Origin: Fodinicola acaciae
GTDB taxonomy: Bacteria; Actinomycetota; Actinomycetes; Mycobacteriales; HKI-0501
Direction of reading: 5' to 3'
Assembly (NCBI RefSeq): GCF_010993745.1
Contig: NZ_WOTN01000003.1
Span: 1,736,001 to 1,800,000, forward strand
Length of the DNA stretch: 64,000 nucleotides
The translations under genes and the position numbers were made by a program. How positions within the stretch are numbered: position 1 is the first letter of the stretch; every line of letters begins with the position of its first letter. The notes beneath the pieces are model-generated. The model saw nothing but the letters and a program-made list of their open reading frames with translations. It was not told the DNA's origin and made no database searches. Below, piece by piece: positions 38,044-46,332 of the stretch.

Positions 38044-38589
38044 CTAGATGGCGCCGCCGGCGGCTTTCGGCGCGTTGGCGCCGCCGCCGTCATCGGCGCC
38101 GATGGACTCGCGCGCGATGAAGTTCTCCACGTCGAACAGGTTGTCTCCGGCGCGCGAGGCCACGTTGACCAGCGTGCTCATCTGCGCCACCTCCTCGACC
38201 TGCTCCTGCAGGAACCACTGCATGAACTGCTCGCCGATGTAGTCGCCCTCGTCGCGGGCCGCCTTGGCCAGCCGTACGATATCGGCGGTCACGTCCTTTT
38301 CCTGCTGCAGAGCCAACTCCAGCAGCTGGCGCGGCGAGGAGAAGTCGTTGCGCACCGGGTCGACGCCGGGGATGGTCACCTTGATCCCCTGGTCGAGCAG
38401 ATACCGCACGATCATCATCGCGTGGTTGCGCTCCTCCAGCGCCTGCCGGTAGAAATGCTTGGCCAGCCGCGGCAAATCCTCCGCGTCGAACCAGGTGGCC
38501 AGCGCCACGTACTGCTGGTGCGCGTTGAACTCGTTCTTGATCTGTTCGTGCAGCAGGTCAACGAATTTCGAGGTGTCCTTCTCAGCCAT
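38044..38589 (-). CDS. bfrB: Ferritin, BfrB type
   Basis: The 181-residue protein matches mycobacterial BfrB in length and sequence: QIKNEFNAHQQYVALA with the ferroxidase Glu, ALEERNHAMMIVRYLLDQGI with the E-x-x-H metal motif, and EQFMQWFLQEQVEEVA. It stores iron in a 24-subunit shell in the cytosol. Two DtxR/IdeR-like boxes lie 38-80 bases upstream; in mycobacteria, IdeR with iron activates bfrB through such tandem boxes (established knowledge). Its TAG stop lies in the CTAG next to the IS element. Confidence 0.93.
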   Translation of the reverse strand: MAEKDTSKFVDLLHEQIKNEFNAHQQYVALATWFDAEDLPRLAKHFYRQALEERNHAMMIVRYLLDQGIKVTIPGVDPVRNDFSSPRQLLELALQQEKDVTADIVRLAKAARDEGDYIGEQFMQWFLQEQVEEVAQMSTLVNVASRAGDNLFDVENFIARESIGADDGGGANAPKAAGGAI

Positions 38590-38626
38590 GGTCGGCAGAG
38601 TACTCGGGATCGCTCACGAAGAGTAA

Positions 38627-38645
38627 CTAGGATCGGCTACCCTTA
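38627..38645. promoter_or_regulatory. IdeR/DtxR-like iron box 1
   Basis: CTAGGATCGGCTACCCTTA matches the DtxR/IdeR consensus TTAGGTTAGGCTAACCTAA at 14 of 19 positions. It sits 38 bases upstream of the ferritin start, in the divergent-looking gap between ferritin and pepN. Confidence 0.7.
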
Positions 38646-38651
38646 TTTGTT

Positions 38652-38670
38652 TCAGGATAGCCGATCCTAA
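38652..38670. promoter_or_regulatory. IdeR/DtxR-like iron box 2
   Basis: Read on the minus strand, TTAGGATCGGCTATCCTGA matches the DtxR/IdeR consensus at 15 of 19 positions. The spacing of 25 bases to box 1 puts both on about the same DNA face region for tandem binding. The box lies just after the pepN stop. Confidence 0.75.
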
Positions 38671-38676
38671 CCGTCC

Positions 38677-41202
38677 TCAGTGGACAGTGCCGTCCGGGAA
38701 CGCGGTTCGCGCGGCGAGTGCCCGCCGCATGTCGTGTGTCATGTCGACCAGCGCTCGGCGCAGTCCGGCCGGCGGACCGGTCGCGATCAACTGGTCCGCG
38801 GCCGCCACCGTACGCTCGTCGACGGCAAACCGCGGATAGGCTGATTTCCCCAGCATCAGCCCCATCCATTCGGTGTGGCTGGCGGCAACTCCTGGCATGT
38901 CAACGAAATATCGCTGAACGTACGGCTCGGTCAGCTCCGCCTGCTCCGGCTGCCAGAAACCGAGCGCGATCGCCTCCATGATGCGGTTGGACAGCTTCTC
39001 CTCGCCGGTCAGGTTGGCCCACGCGGCGGTTTTCGCCGCGCTGGTCGGCAGAGCGGCGCGGCAACCGGCCGCGTGTACGGCGCCGTGCGCACTGCCGTCA
39101 CGCGCGAGCTCGGAGTCGATGTCGGAAATGCCAGCACGGCCGAGGATCACCAGCCGCCGCAGCACGGCCCAGCGCAACTCGTCGTCCAGCCGCAGTCCCG
39201 CTGGAATGCCGCGACCGGCAAGCCAACCGGCGATCAGCTCCAGATCCGGTTCGTCGACCGCGACGCGCGCCATTCCGCGCGCTCCGAACAACTGCCGCGG
39301 GCCGCCGGCCTCGGACGTTTCCACCAATTCTCGATATGCCACCGCGAGAGTCCGCAACGCGGCCACGCGCGCGTCGCCGGAAAGGCAGCGATCGACCGGA
39401 AACGCACGGGTCGAGTTGAGCAGCCGGTCGAGCACCGCCGGATGCGTCTCGCGCCGCACCCCTCGCGCGACGATGTCGACGTACGTGCTCGCCGGCAGCA
39501 GGCCGTCGCGCACCATTTCCCAGGCGGCGCCCCACATCACGGCGCGGGTCAGCGGATCCTCGACCAGCGGCAGCAGCTCCACCAGGCCGGCGGCCGACCG
39601 CTCGTCGAAGCGGATCTTGGCGAAAGTGAGGTCGCCGTCGTTGAGCAGCAGGATGTCCGCCGCCGGCACACCGGTCAACTGTGGCAACGGCGTGATGTCG
39701 CCGTGCGCGACCGGATCGAGATCCACCTCCAACCGCCGGTCGAGGCGTACGACGTCATCGTCGCGACGATAAAGACCGACACCGATCCGATGCGGCCGCG
39801 GGACCGCGCCGGACTGTTCGATGCGTACGCTGGAATATCCGCCGTCCGCGTCGGTCTCGACCAGCGGCCGCAAGGTGTTGACACCGGAGAGTTCCAGCCA
39901 CGACCGCGACCATTCCTTCAACGGCCGGCCACTGCTGTTTTCCCACGCCGCCAACAAATCCACCAGCGCCGCGTTGCCGTACGCATGCCGGCGGAAATGG
40001 TCGTTGATGCCGGCCAGGAACGCCTCGTCGCCGAGCCAGGCGACCAGCTGTCTGAGCGCGGAGGCGCCTTTCGCGTACGAGATGCCGTCGAAGTTGGTCA
40101 GCGCGCCGCCGGTGTCGGCGACCGGTGACGAGATCGGATGCGTCGAGGGCGACTGGTCCGCCTCGTAGCCCCACATCTTCCGGTTGACGCCGAACTCGAC
40201 CCAGTTGTTCTCGAACCTGGTGGCCTCGGTGACGACCCGGTATCCCATGTACTCGGCGAAAGACTCGTTCAGCCACAGGTCGTCCCACCAGCGCATGCTG
40301 ACCAGGTCGCCGAACCACATGTGCGCCATCTCGTGCGCGACCACGCAGGCACGCAGCTCACGCTCGGCGTCGGTGACCGCGGAGCGAAAGAGCAGCTCGT
40401 CCCGAAACGTCACGCAACCGGGATTTTCCATCGCTCCGGCGTTGAACTCCGGCACGAAGACCTGGTCGTAGGTGTCGCCGAACGGATAGCGCTGCTCGAA
40501 CATCCGGTGATAGGCGTCGAAACACTGCTTGGTGACGGTGAAAAGCTCGTCGGTGTCCGGGTCGAGCGCGTCGGCGAGCGACGCGCGGCAGTGCAGGCCG
40601 AGCTGGATGCCGTCGTGCTCGTCGTGGATCGAGTGGTATTCGCCGGCGCAGATGGAGAACAGATAAGGCGGGATCGGCTTGGTCTCGGCAAACTGCCACA
40701 CACCCGGCTCGGTTTGGCTGCCGCGCTCGTTGCCGATCACCGTCCAGCTTTCCGGCACGCGTACGCGCACCACCAGCGGCGCCTTGAGGTCGGGTTGGTC
40801 GAAACAGCCGAAGATCCGCTGCGCGTCGGCGAGAAAGCTCTGTGCGTAAAGGTAAACCCGGCCGTCGGCCGGATCGACGAACCGGTGGATGCCTTCGCCG
40901 GTCCGCGAGTATGGCAGCACCGCCTCGATCCGCAGCTCGTTCTCGGTCTGTTCCAGGGCCAACGGCAACCGGTTTTCGGCTCTGCTGCCGGGATCCAGCG
41001 GCTCGCCGTTGAGCAGCGCGGCGGTCAGCTCGCCGGCGATCTCCACGAACGTCGACACGCCGGTCCTGGCCGCGTCGAAGCTGATCCGGCAGCTGGACGC
41101 GAACGTCTCGTCGCCGGCCGTCAGGTCGAGGTCGATGACATAACGGCGGACGGAAATCAGCGCAGCGCGTGCGGTGGCCTCACCGGCGGTCAAACTCGTC
41201 AT
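38677..41202 (-). CDS. pepN: Aminopeptidase N (M1 family)
   Basis: The 841-residue zinc aminopeptidase has GAMEN (substrate N-terminus recognition) and HEMAH...NESFAEY (the HExxH-x18-E zinc site), with a C-terminal helical ERAP1-like domain. It trims N-terminal residues in the cytosol. Its ATG overlaps the stop of the thymidylate-kinase-like gene by 4 bases, so it is translationally coupled to the last gene of the big operon. It may be a housekeeping enzyme that was always here, or a pathway enzyme removing an N-terminal residue from a product precursor; the sequence cannot decide. Confidence 0.93.
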   Translation of the reverse strand: MTSLTAGEATARAALISVRRYVIDLDLTAGDETFASSCRISFDAARTGVSTFVEIAGELTAALLNGEPLDPGSRAENRLPLALEQTENELRIEAVLPYSRTGEGIHRFVDPADGRVYLYAQSFLADAQRIFGCFDQPDLKAPLVVRVRVPESWTVIGNERGSQTEPGVWQFAETKPIPPYLFSICAGEYHSIHDEHDGIQLGLHCRASLADALDPDTDELFTVTKQCFDAYHRMFEQRYPFGDTYDQVFVPEFNAGAMENPGCVTFRDELLFRSAVTDAERELRACVVAHEMAHMWFGDLVSMRWWDDLWLNESFAEYMGYRVVTEATRFENNWVEFGVNRKMWGYEADQSPSTHPISSPVADTGGALTNFDGISYAKGASALRQLVAWLGDEAFLAGINDHFRRHAYGNAALVDLLAAWENSSGRPLKEWSRSWLELSGVNTLRPLVETDADGGYSSVRIEQSGAVPRPHRIGVGLYRRDDDVVRLDRRLEVDLDPVAHGDITPLPQLTGVPAADILLLNDGDLTFAKIRFDERSAAGLVELLPLVEDPLTRAVMWGAAWEMVRDGLLPASTYVDIVARGVRRETHPAVLDRLLNSTRAFPVDRCLSGDARVAALRTLAVAYRELVETSEAGGPRQLFGARGMARVAVDEPDLELIAGWLAGRGIPAGLRLDDELRWAVLRRLVILGRAGISDIDSELARDGSAHGAVHAAGCRAALPTSAAKTAAWANLTGEEKLSNRIMEAIALGFWQPEQAELTEPYVQRYFVDMPGVAASHTEWMGLMLGKSAYPRFAVDERTVAAADQLIATGPPAGLRRALVDMTHDMRRALAARTAFPDGTVH

Positions 41203-41837
41203 GCGTCCATCATCCATCCTCCGGCCGCCGCGGCCACCAGCGCCGCGATCTCGGTGGCCAGCTCGCCGGCCGGCCGGCTGCCGTCGAGCACCCAGTAACC
41301 GGGCGTCCGGCCCCACGGCTGGGTCAACAGCGCCGCGCGTACGGCCGCCACCCGCGCCAGGTCGCGCTCCTCCCAGCGAGCCTGGTCACCACGTGCCCGC
41401 AGCCGGCCGAGCGCGGTGAGCGGGTCGACGTCGAGCACGATGCTCACATCGGGCGTCGGCAGGTGGCGGTTGAGCTCGCGAAGCCACCGCAGATCGCGAA
41501 AACCGCGCGCGACGGCCCACGCGTACGCGGAGAAGACGAACCGGTCGAGGATCACCACGCAGCCGTCCAGCAGCCGTGGCCGGACTTCCGTACGAAACTG
41601 CCGAAGCCGGTCAGCGGCCGACAACATGCCGACATGTCGGAGCACACCGGGGATGTCGGCGTCCGGCGTATCACCGGCGAGAAACCTGACCACCTCCGGG
41701 TCCGCCGCGTACGCCGGCGTCGTCGACCGGAGCACGCACACCTCTTTGGCCGTACGCAGCCGGTCGGCGAGCAACCGGACCTGCGTCGTCTTCCCCGAGC
41801 CGTCGAGCCCACAGAAGGAAACGAGCATCCCGGTCAC
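41199..41837 (-). CDS. Thymidylate-kinase-like protein 1
   Basis: The 212-residue P-loop kinase has Walker A GLDGSGKTTQ at the N-terminus and ILDRFVFSAYAWAVARG in place of the DRY/F-x-x-S-x-x-A-Y-Q block of thymidylate kinases. True dTMP kinases make dTDP from dTMP. Here the substrate-pocket residues differ and the gene is paralogous to 44374-45039, so a pathway monophosphate substrate is likely (inference). The GTG at 41837 overlaps the upstream stop (GTGA); ATG 41828 is an alternative. Confidence 0.82.
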   Translation of the reverse strand: MTGMLVSFCGLDGSGKTTQVRLLADRLRTAKEVCVLRSTTPAYAADPEVVRFLAGDTPDADIPGVLRHVGMLSAADRLRQFRTEVRPRLLDGCVVILDRFVFSAYAWAVARGFRDLRWLRELNRHLPTPDVSIVLDVDPLTALGRLRARGDQARWEERDLARVAAVRAALLTQPWGRTPGYWVLDGSRPAGELATEIAALVAAAAGGWMMDA

Positions 41838-43117
41838 CGGATCCGCGCCCCGAGCGCGCGAAGTTTTCCTGGCAGATCCTCGTGTCCACGGCCGAGGTGA
41901 TACGCACCGGCGACAGTGGAGTCGCCGTCGGCCGCCAACGCGGCGAGCACGTACGCGACCGCGCACCTGATGTCGGTGCCGACGACATCCGCGCCGGTCA
42001 GCCGGGTGTCGCCGGCGACCTCAGCGGCATGGCCGGTTTCGCTGGATCTGACGCCAAACTCGGCCAAGCCGCGCAAATGGCTGGTTCTGCGCGGAAAAAC
42101 GCGTTCGACGATCCGGGACCGGCCGCGCAGGCGGGCCAGCAGGACGGTCGCCGGCGGCTGCAGATCGGTCGGAAAGGCCGGATGCGGTCCGGTCACGATC
42201 GTCTGTCCTGGTCCCGATGCCACGCCGCTGACCGTGAGCGCATTGCCGGTGTCGGCCAACCGGATGCCGGAAACGCCAAGAAACTCGCGAAAGCCGGCCG
42301 GAAGCTGGTCGACCGAGATGCCGTCCAGAGCGATCGCGCCACCGGTGACGGCCGCCGCGATCGCGAGTGTGCCGGCCTCCATCCGGTCGGCTGGCACGCA
42401 GTAGGTCACCTCGGCCATCCGCCTGGTGCCGGCCACCAGCAACGTTCCGCGTGGGCCCATGCGAATCGCCACACCGGCAGCACGAAGAAACCGGCAGACA
42501 TGCGTGATTTCCGGCTCAGGACTGGGATGACGCAGCACCGAGATGCCGTCTGCATGCGCTGCCAACAACAACGCGCTCAGCGTCGCGCCGAGGCTCGGCC
42601 CGTACGGCGTGAGTGCGGAGAAATCGAACGCCTGCGGCCGCCCTCTCGGCAGTGTGGCCACCAGCTGTCCGCCGGTCTCCCGCAGAGTGGCGCCGGCGGC
42701 GCACATCGCCGCCAGGTGGCGGTCGATCGGACGCTCGCAGAAGCCATCGCCGCCAGGCAACGGAAAACTGACCGTTCCGCGGCGTGCCAACACGGCCGCG
42801 GCGATGCTGATGCTGAGCCGGATCCGGCTTGCGATCAGTGGATCAAGTTCTCCGGACGTCAGCTCCGCGGCCGGAAACTGGAACACTCCGGCGTTGAAGC
42901 CGGCCGGCACGCCGAGACCGGTCGCGATCCGGATGACCGCTGCCGTGTCCGCCACCGCCGGAGCTTTCGTCAGCGTCACGGCCGCGTTCATCGCGAAGGC
43001 TGCCGCGTACAAGCTGAGTGCGGTGTTCTTCGAGCCCTGTATGGCGACCCGGCCGCAGAGCGGGACTCCGCCGGTTATCTGAACCGCCAGCTCGGTCGAG
43101 GCGCCGACGGCCGTCAC
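41834..43117 (-). CDS. MurA-like enolpyruvyl transferase 1
   Basis: The 427-residue protein has the two-lobed EPT fold of MurA. The Lys-Asn pair (QGSKN, Lys30-Asn31), the FPTDLQ block and the DIRCAVAY Arg block are present. The active-site loop reads PGGDGF with Asp124 where E. coli MurA has Cys115; the Asp form is natural in mycobacteria and insensitive to fosfomycin. MurA transfers enolpyruvate from PEP to UDP-GlcNAc; NikO/PolA relatives act on nucleotides in nucleoside-antibiotic pathways. GTG start overlaps the upstream stop by 4 bases. Which acceptor it uses is unknown. Confidence 0.85.
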   Translation of the reverse strand: MTAVGASTELAVQITGGVPLCGRVAIQGSKNTALSLYAAAFAMNAAVTLTKAPAVADTAAVIRIATGLGVPAGFNAGVFQFPAAELTSGELDPLIASRIRLSISIAAAVLARRGTVSFPLPGGDGFCERPIDRHLAAMCAAGATLRETGGQLVATLPRGRPQAFDFSALTPYGPSLGATLSALLLAAHADGISVLRHPSPEPEITHVCRFLRAAGVAIRMGPRGTLLVAGTRRMAEVTYCVPADRMEAGTLAIAAAVTGGAIALDGISVDQLPAGFREFLGVSGIRLADTGNALTVSGVASGPGQTIVTGPHPAFPTDLQPPATVLLARLRGRSRIVERVFPRRTSHLRGLAEFGVRSSETGHAAEVAGDTRLTGADVVGTDIRCAVAYVLAALAADGDSTVAGAYHLGRGHEDLPGKLRALGARIR

Positions 43118-43941
43118 GTACGCGCTCCGGCCAGTTTGGCGAACTCGTCACGAAGACAGACATACGTCGGCGGCACGGAGTTTCGCTCGGCGCAGCTGTG
43201 CGCGGCGACAGCCACCGCGTCCCATCGGCTGATCCGCGGGTTGTCTTGCACACGCAGCCAGGCAGCGTCTTCGCCGATGAGGTCACTCGGCGCGTACGGC
43301 CTGATCCGATCCAAGGCAGGCTCCAGTGAGAAGTCCCGGTATTCCACGGCATTCTCAAGTTGTGTGAGTGTGCGTACGACGTCGTCGCTGGTCGCGGCGA
43401 AGACGCGCCGCCGTTGCTCGGTGTCCAGGAATATCCCCAATTCGCGTACGACGTCGATCGGCTCGTCCGGCGTGTGGACATACGTCAGCGGGCCGACCTG
43501 CGAGACGCCAGGCAGCGACCTCAGGTGGTGTGGTCGCCGGTCTCTCGGCTGGCTCGGACCTTTCAACGCCCGCAATCTGCGCGCCGCGTCATCCGGATGG
43601 CGAACGACGACGAGCAGACAATCGCCGGCGGTGAGGAGAAAATCCAGCAAGCGCAACCGCGACGGTGGAGTGCCGTTGAGATCGTGTCGCCAGATTTCTC
43701 TGACCATCCGCCGGTCAAACCGTATCGGCACGGCCGTCAGCGGGGTGAAACCGGCCGAACGCGCGCGACCGAGGACAGTGCACCCGACGCGTGCGACGAT
43801 CGCTTCCGGTCGTAGCAACAGAAAAGTCGTCGCAGGCAGCCAGCCGGCCGGCAGCTCTCGCCAGGTCTCGACGACGTACGGATCGCTGCCGAACACGACG
43901 CGTTTCTCCGGACTGTCCGAACACCAGTCGGGAACCCGCAT
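43114..43941 (-). CDS. NDP-kinase-like protein 1
   Basis: The 275-residue protein contains a divergent nucleoside-diphosphate-kinase domain: LLRPEAI (like IKPDGV) at residue 43, LKGPSQP (like GPTDP) near 127, and YVHTPDEPIDVVRELG, where His156 aligns with the catalytic His of NIIHGSDS. About 100 extra C-terminal residues follow, unlike the ~140-residue canonical enzyme. NDP kinases move the gamma phosphate of an NTP to an NDP via phospho-His. The ATG has GGAGG 11 bases upstream. Two paralogues are at 51355 and 58222. Activity is unproven. Confidence 0.75.
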   Translation of the reverse strand: MRVPDWCSDSPEKRVVFGSDPYVVETWRELPAGWLPATTFLLLRPEAIVARVGCTVLGRARSAGFTPLTAVPIRFDRRMVREIWRHDLNGTPPSRLRLLDFLLTAGDCLLVVVRHPDDAARRLRALKGPSQPRDRRPHHLRSLPGVSQVGPLTYVHTPDEPIDVVRELGIFLDTEQRRRVFAATSDDVVRTLTQLENAVEYRDFSLEPALDRIRPYAPSDLIGEDAAWLRVQDNPRISRWDAVAVAAHSCAERNSVPPTYVCLRDEFAKLAGART

Positions 43942-43946
43942 CCGCG

Positions 43947-44384
43947 CTATCGCCTCCGTAGTTGGTCGTACGCCGCTGACGCCAGGAAGAGCGTCAGGAA
44001 GTGCCGAGCACCCTGGGCCAGGTCGAGTGCCTGGATGTCCTGCGGCGGAACGAAAACCATCGCCGCGCCTTCGCCGACGACAACGTCCTCCTGGCGTACG
44101 GCGGTCGGCGCGCAGTAGACGAACCACTCCAGCGGGTGATCGAGGCTGAATGCGCGCGTTCCGTACCAGAACAGCTCGAGTTTCCCGGTGAGCTCGATGC
44201 CGGTCTCCTCGCGGATCTCTCGCCGCGCGGCCGACTCCGGGTGCTCGCCCGGCTCCACGCCGCCACCCGGCACGGCCCATTTGTGCCTGCCGACCGGTGC
44301 GTTGCCGTCCCGCAACTGCAAAAGTACGCGACCGTCCGGGTCGACCAGCATGACGGCGGCCGTACGCGGTGGCTCACCGACCAT
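43947..44384 (-). CDS. Nudix hydrolase
   Basis: The 145-residue protein has a complete Nudix box, GGGVEPGEHPE followed by SAARREIREETGI, which binds Mg2+ and cleaves nucleoside-diphosphate-linked substrates. In a cluster full of nucleotide kinases it could clean up or release a phosphorylated intermediate (inference). ATG 44384 has GGAG 8 bases upstream and overlaps the thymidylate-kinase-like gene by 11 bases. Confidence 0.9.
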   Translation of the reverse strand: MVGEPPRTAAVMLVDPDGRVLLQLRDGNAPVGRHKWAVPGGGVEPGEHPESAARREIREETGIELTGKLELFWYGTRAFSLDHPLEWFVYCAPTAVRQEDVVVGEGAAMVFVPPQDIQALDLAQGARHFLTLFLASAAYDQLRRR

Positions 44385-45039
44385 GGTCACGGCTCCGCAG
44401 CGTCTGGCCAACCAATTTGCGAACAATGATCGCGAGATCGTCGGCCGGCTGCTCGGCATCCAGGATGTGGTAGGTGTCGCTGGTCCCCCACGGCTGGTCC
44501 AGGAACGCCTGGCGTACTCGTCGCATCCGCTCGGTGTCCTGCTCCTCCCAGCGCGGCAGCTCACCTCTGGCCAGGATCCGTTGGCGTGCGGTCGAAACGT
44601 CGACGTCGAAGCACATCGTCAGGTCAGCCGGTGGAAAATACCTGTTCAGCTCGGCCAGCCAGGCGGCGTCGTCGAGTCCTCTGGCGATGGCCCAGGTCCA
44701 CGACGTGTGGACGTAGCGGTCCATCAGCACGATCTCGCCGGCGGCCAGCCGTGGCAGCACCTCGGTCCTGGTCTGCCGATAGCGGTCGGCGGCACTGAAA
44801 AGCGCCAGCTCCGCGACCATATCGTGGCGCTGCTCCGGCGACATCGAACCGTCCATATAGGACCGGATGACCGGATCCTGCCGCCGGTACCACTCGGTGT
44901 TCGGCCGCAGGACGGTGACTTTTTCGCTGACGGCAAGCCATTCCGCCGCCAACCGCACCTGTGTGCTTTTGCCGGATCCGTCGATGCCACAGAAGGCGAT
45001 CAGCACACCTGGATGAGGCATCGGCTCGCGCATCCCCAT
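44374..45039 (-). CDS. Thymidylate-kinase-like protein 2
   Basis: The 221-residue P-loop kinase has Walker A GIDGSGKSTQ and the substrate block VLMDRYVHTSWTWAIARGL, nearly the same as in protein 1 (41199), so the two are paralogues of one subfamily rather than two copies of housekeeping Tmk. The N-terminus MGMREPMPHPG precedes the P-loop. ATG 45039 has GGAAGG 8 bases upstream. It lies 18 bases after the second MurA-like gene, giving the gene order MurA-like then kinase, as in the other pair. Confidence 0.82.
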   Translation of the reverse strand: MGMREPMPHPGVLIAFCGIDGSGKSTQVRLAAEWLAVSEKVTVLRPNTEWYRRQDPVIRSYMDGSMSPEQRHDMVAELALFSAADRYRQTRTEVLPRLAAGEIVLMDRYVHTSWTWAIARGLDDAAWLAELNRYFPPADLTMCFDVDVSTARQRILARGELPRWEEQDTERMRRVRQAFLDQPWGTSDTYHILDAEQPADDLAIIVRKLVGQTLRSRDHGR

Positions 45040-45057
45040 TTTCCCGTCCTTCCTGGA

Positions 45058-46332
45058 TCAGTTGGTCCGGACCACGTCGGCGCCGAGCGCGCTGAGTTGG
45101 CCGACCAGGTCCGCGTGACCGCGGTCCAGGTGAGCGAGGCCGCCGACCGTCGACACTCCGTCTGCGGTCAACGCGGCGGTCAGATACGAGGTCACGCAAC
45201 GAACATCGGAGCCGGTCACCGCGGCCGGCATCAGCTCGCGCGGTCCGCGTACGGTCACCACCGGCCCGTCGACGCGAATATCCGCGCCGAACTCGCGTAA
45301 ACCCGGGACGTGGCTGTCCCTGCTCCGATAGACCCGCTCGGTCACCGTCGAACGGCCAGCGAGCCCCGAAAGCGCGGCCGTCGCGACTGGCTGCAGGTCG
45401 GTCGGAAAGCCGACGCGCGGACCGGTCTCCAAGTCGACCGCCATGCCGGTGGCGACCGCGGCGATCTCGACACCGTCCGGCACATCACGTACACGACCGC
45501 CGGCGGTCGTCAGGAAGTCCCGCACTGGCGCGGAAAGATCGGCGGCCGCGCAGGATCGCAAGATGACCGAACCACCGGTCACCAACGCGGCGATCGCGAG
45601 CGTACCTGCCTCGATGCGGTCAACTGGTACGCATTGCCGCGAACCGTGGACGATTCCGCCGCCGGTGAGCTCGTACGCGCCGTCGAAACGTGGCTCGACG
45701 CGGGCACCGCCGGCACGCAGAAATGCCACCGTCCGATCGATTTCCGGCTCTGGACTGGCTTCCGTGACAAGCGACGTTCCGGACGCGCACGCGGCGAGGA
45801 CCAGCGCGGTGACGGTCGCGCCGACGCTTGGACCGTACGGCGTGCCGGCCGATGCCTTGAACGGCCGGACACGACCGCCTGCCAACCTGGCACGTACGGT
45901 GCCGCCGACAATGTCGACCGTCGCACCAGCCGCACGCATCGCGTCCAGGTGGCGATCGATCGGTCGCGCGCAGAAGGCATCGCCGCCAGGGAACGGAAAC
46001 TCCACCTGACCGGTGCGAGCGAGCACGGCCGCTGCCAGCGACGGCGTGACACGCAGCGCTCGGCCGAGCTGACCGTCCACAGTGGACCTGTGAATGGTGG
46101 CGCTGATCCGCAACCAGTCGTCGCCGCGTTCGACAGCGGCGCCGAGTTTGGTCGCCAGCTCGGCGAAAACGGCCGTGTCCGAGATGGCTGGCACCCGGTC
46201 GAGCAGTACGTCGGTCGCGCATGCCAGGGAGGCGGCGAAAAGCAGGACAGCAGTGCCTTTCGCCCCTTGTGGCGTAACCGATCCGTGCAGCGGACGACCA
46301 CCACGCACTCGTATGACGGCGGTGGTCGTCAT
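45058..46332 (-). CDS. MurA-like enolpyruvyl transferase 2
   Basis: The 424-residue paralogue of 41834-43117 has PGGDAF with Asp118 in the Cys115 position, FPTDLQP and DVRCVTSY. The N-terminal motif is QGAKG: Lys25 is kept but Asn23 of E. coli MurA is replaced by Gly26. That Asn contacts UDP-GlcNAc and the reaction intermediate in MurA, so the substrate probably differs from UDP-GlcNAc. ATG 46332 overlaps the SDR stop by 4 bases. It is not likely to be the cell-wall MurA. Confidence 0.85.
   Translation of the reverse strand: MTTTAVIRVRGGRPLHGSVTPQGAKGTAVLLFAASLACATDVLLDRVPAISDTAVFAELATKLGAAVERGDDWLRISATIHRSTVDGQLGRALRVTPSLAAAVLARTGQVEFPFPGGDAFCARPIDRHLDAMRAAGATVDIVGGTVRARLAGGRVRPFKASAGTPYGPSVGATVTALVLAACASGTSLVTEASPEPEIDRTVAFLRAGGARVEPRFDGAYELTGGGIVHGSRQCVPVDRIEAGTLAIAALVTGGSVILRSCAAADLSAPVRDFLTTAGGRVRDVPDGVEIAAVATGMAVDLETGPRVGFPTDLQPVATAALSGLAGRSTVTERVYRSRDSHVPGLREFGADIRVDGPVVTVRGPRELMPAAVTGSDVRCVTSYLTAALTADGVSTVGGLAHLDRGHADLVGQLSALGADVVRTN

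Noticed and set aside
41199-45039. Reading either kinase as housekeeping Tmk
   Set aside because: The two share a changed substrate block with each other (DRF/DRY followed by AWAVARG or TWAIARG) and sit in the cluster; a canonical Tmk is expected elsewhere.
41834-46332. Reading the MurA-like pair as housekeeping murA
   Set aside because: Two copies coupled to kinase-like genes in a biosynthetic operon, one with Asn23 replaced by Gly, do not look like the essential cell-wall enzyme.
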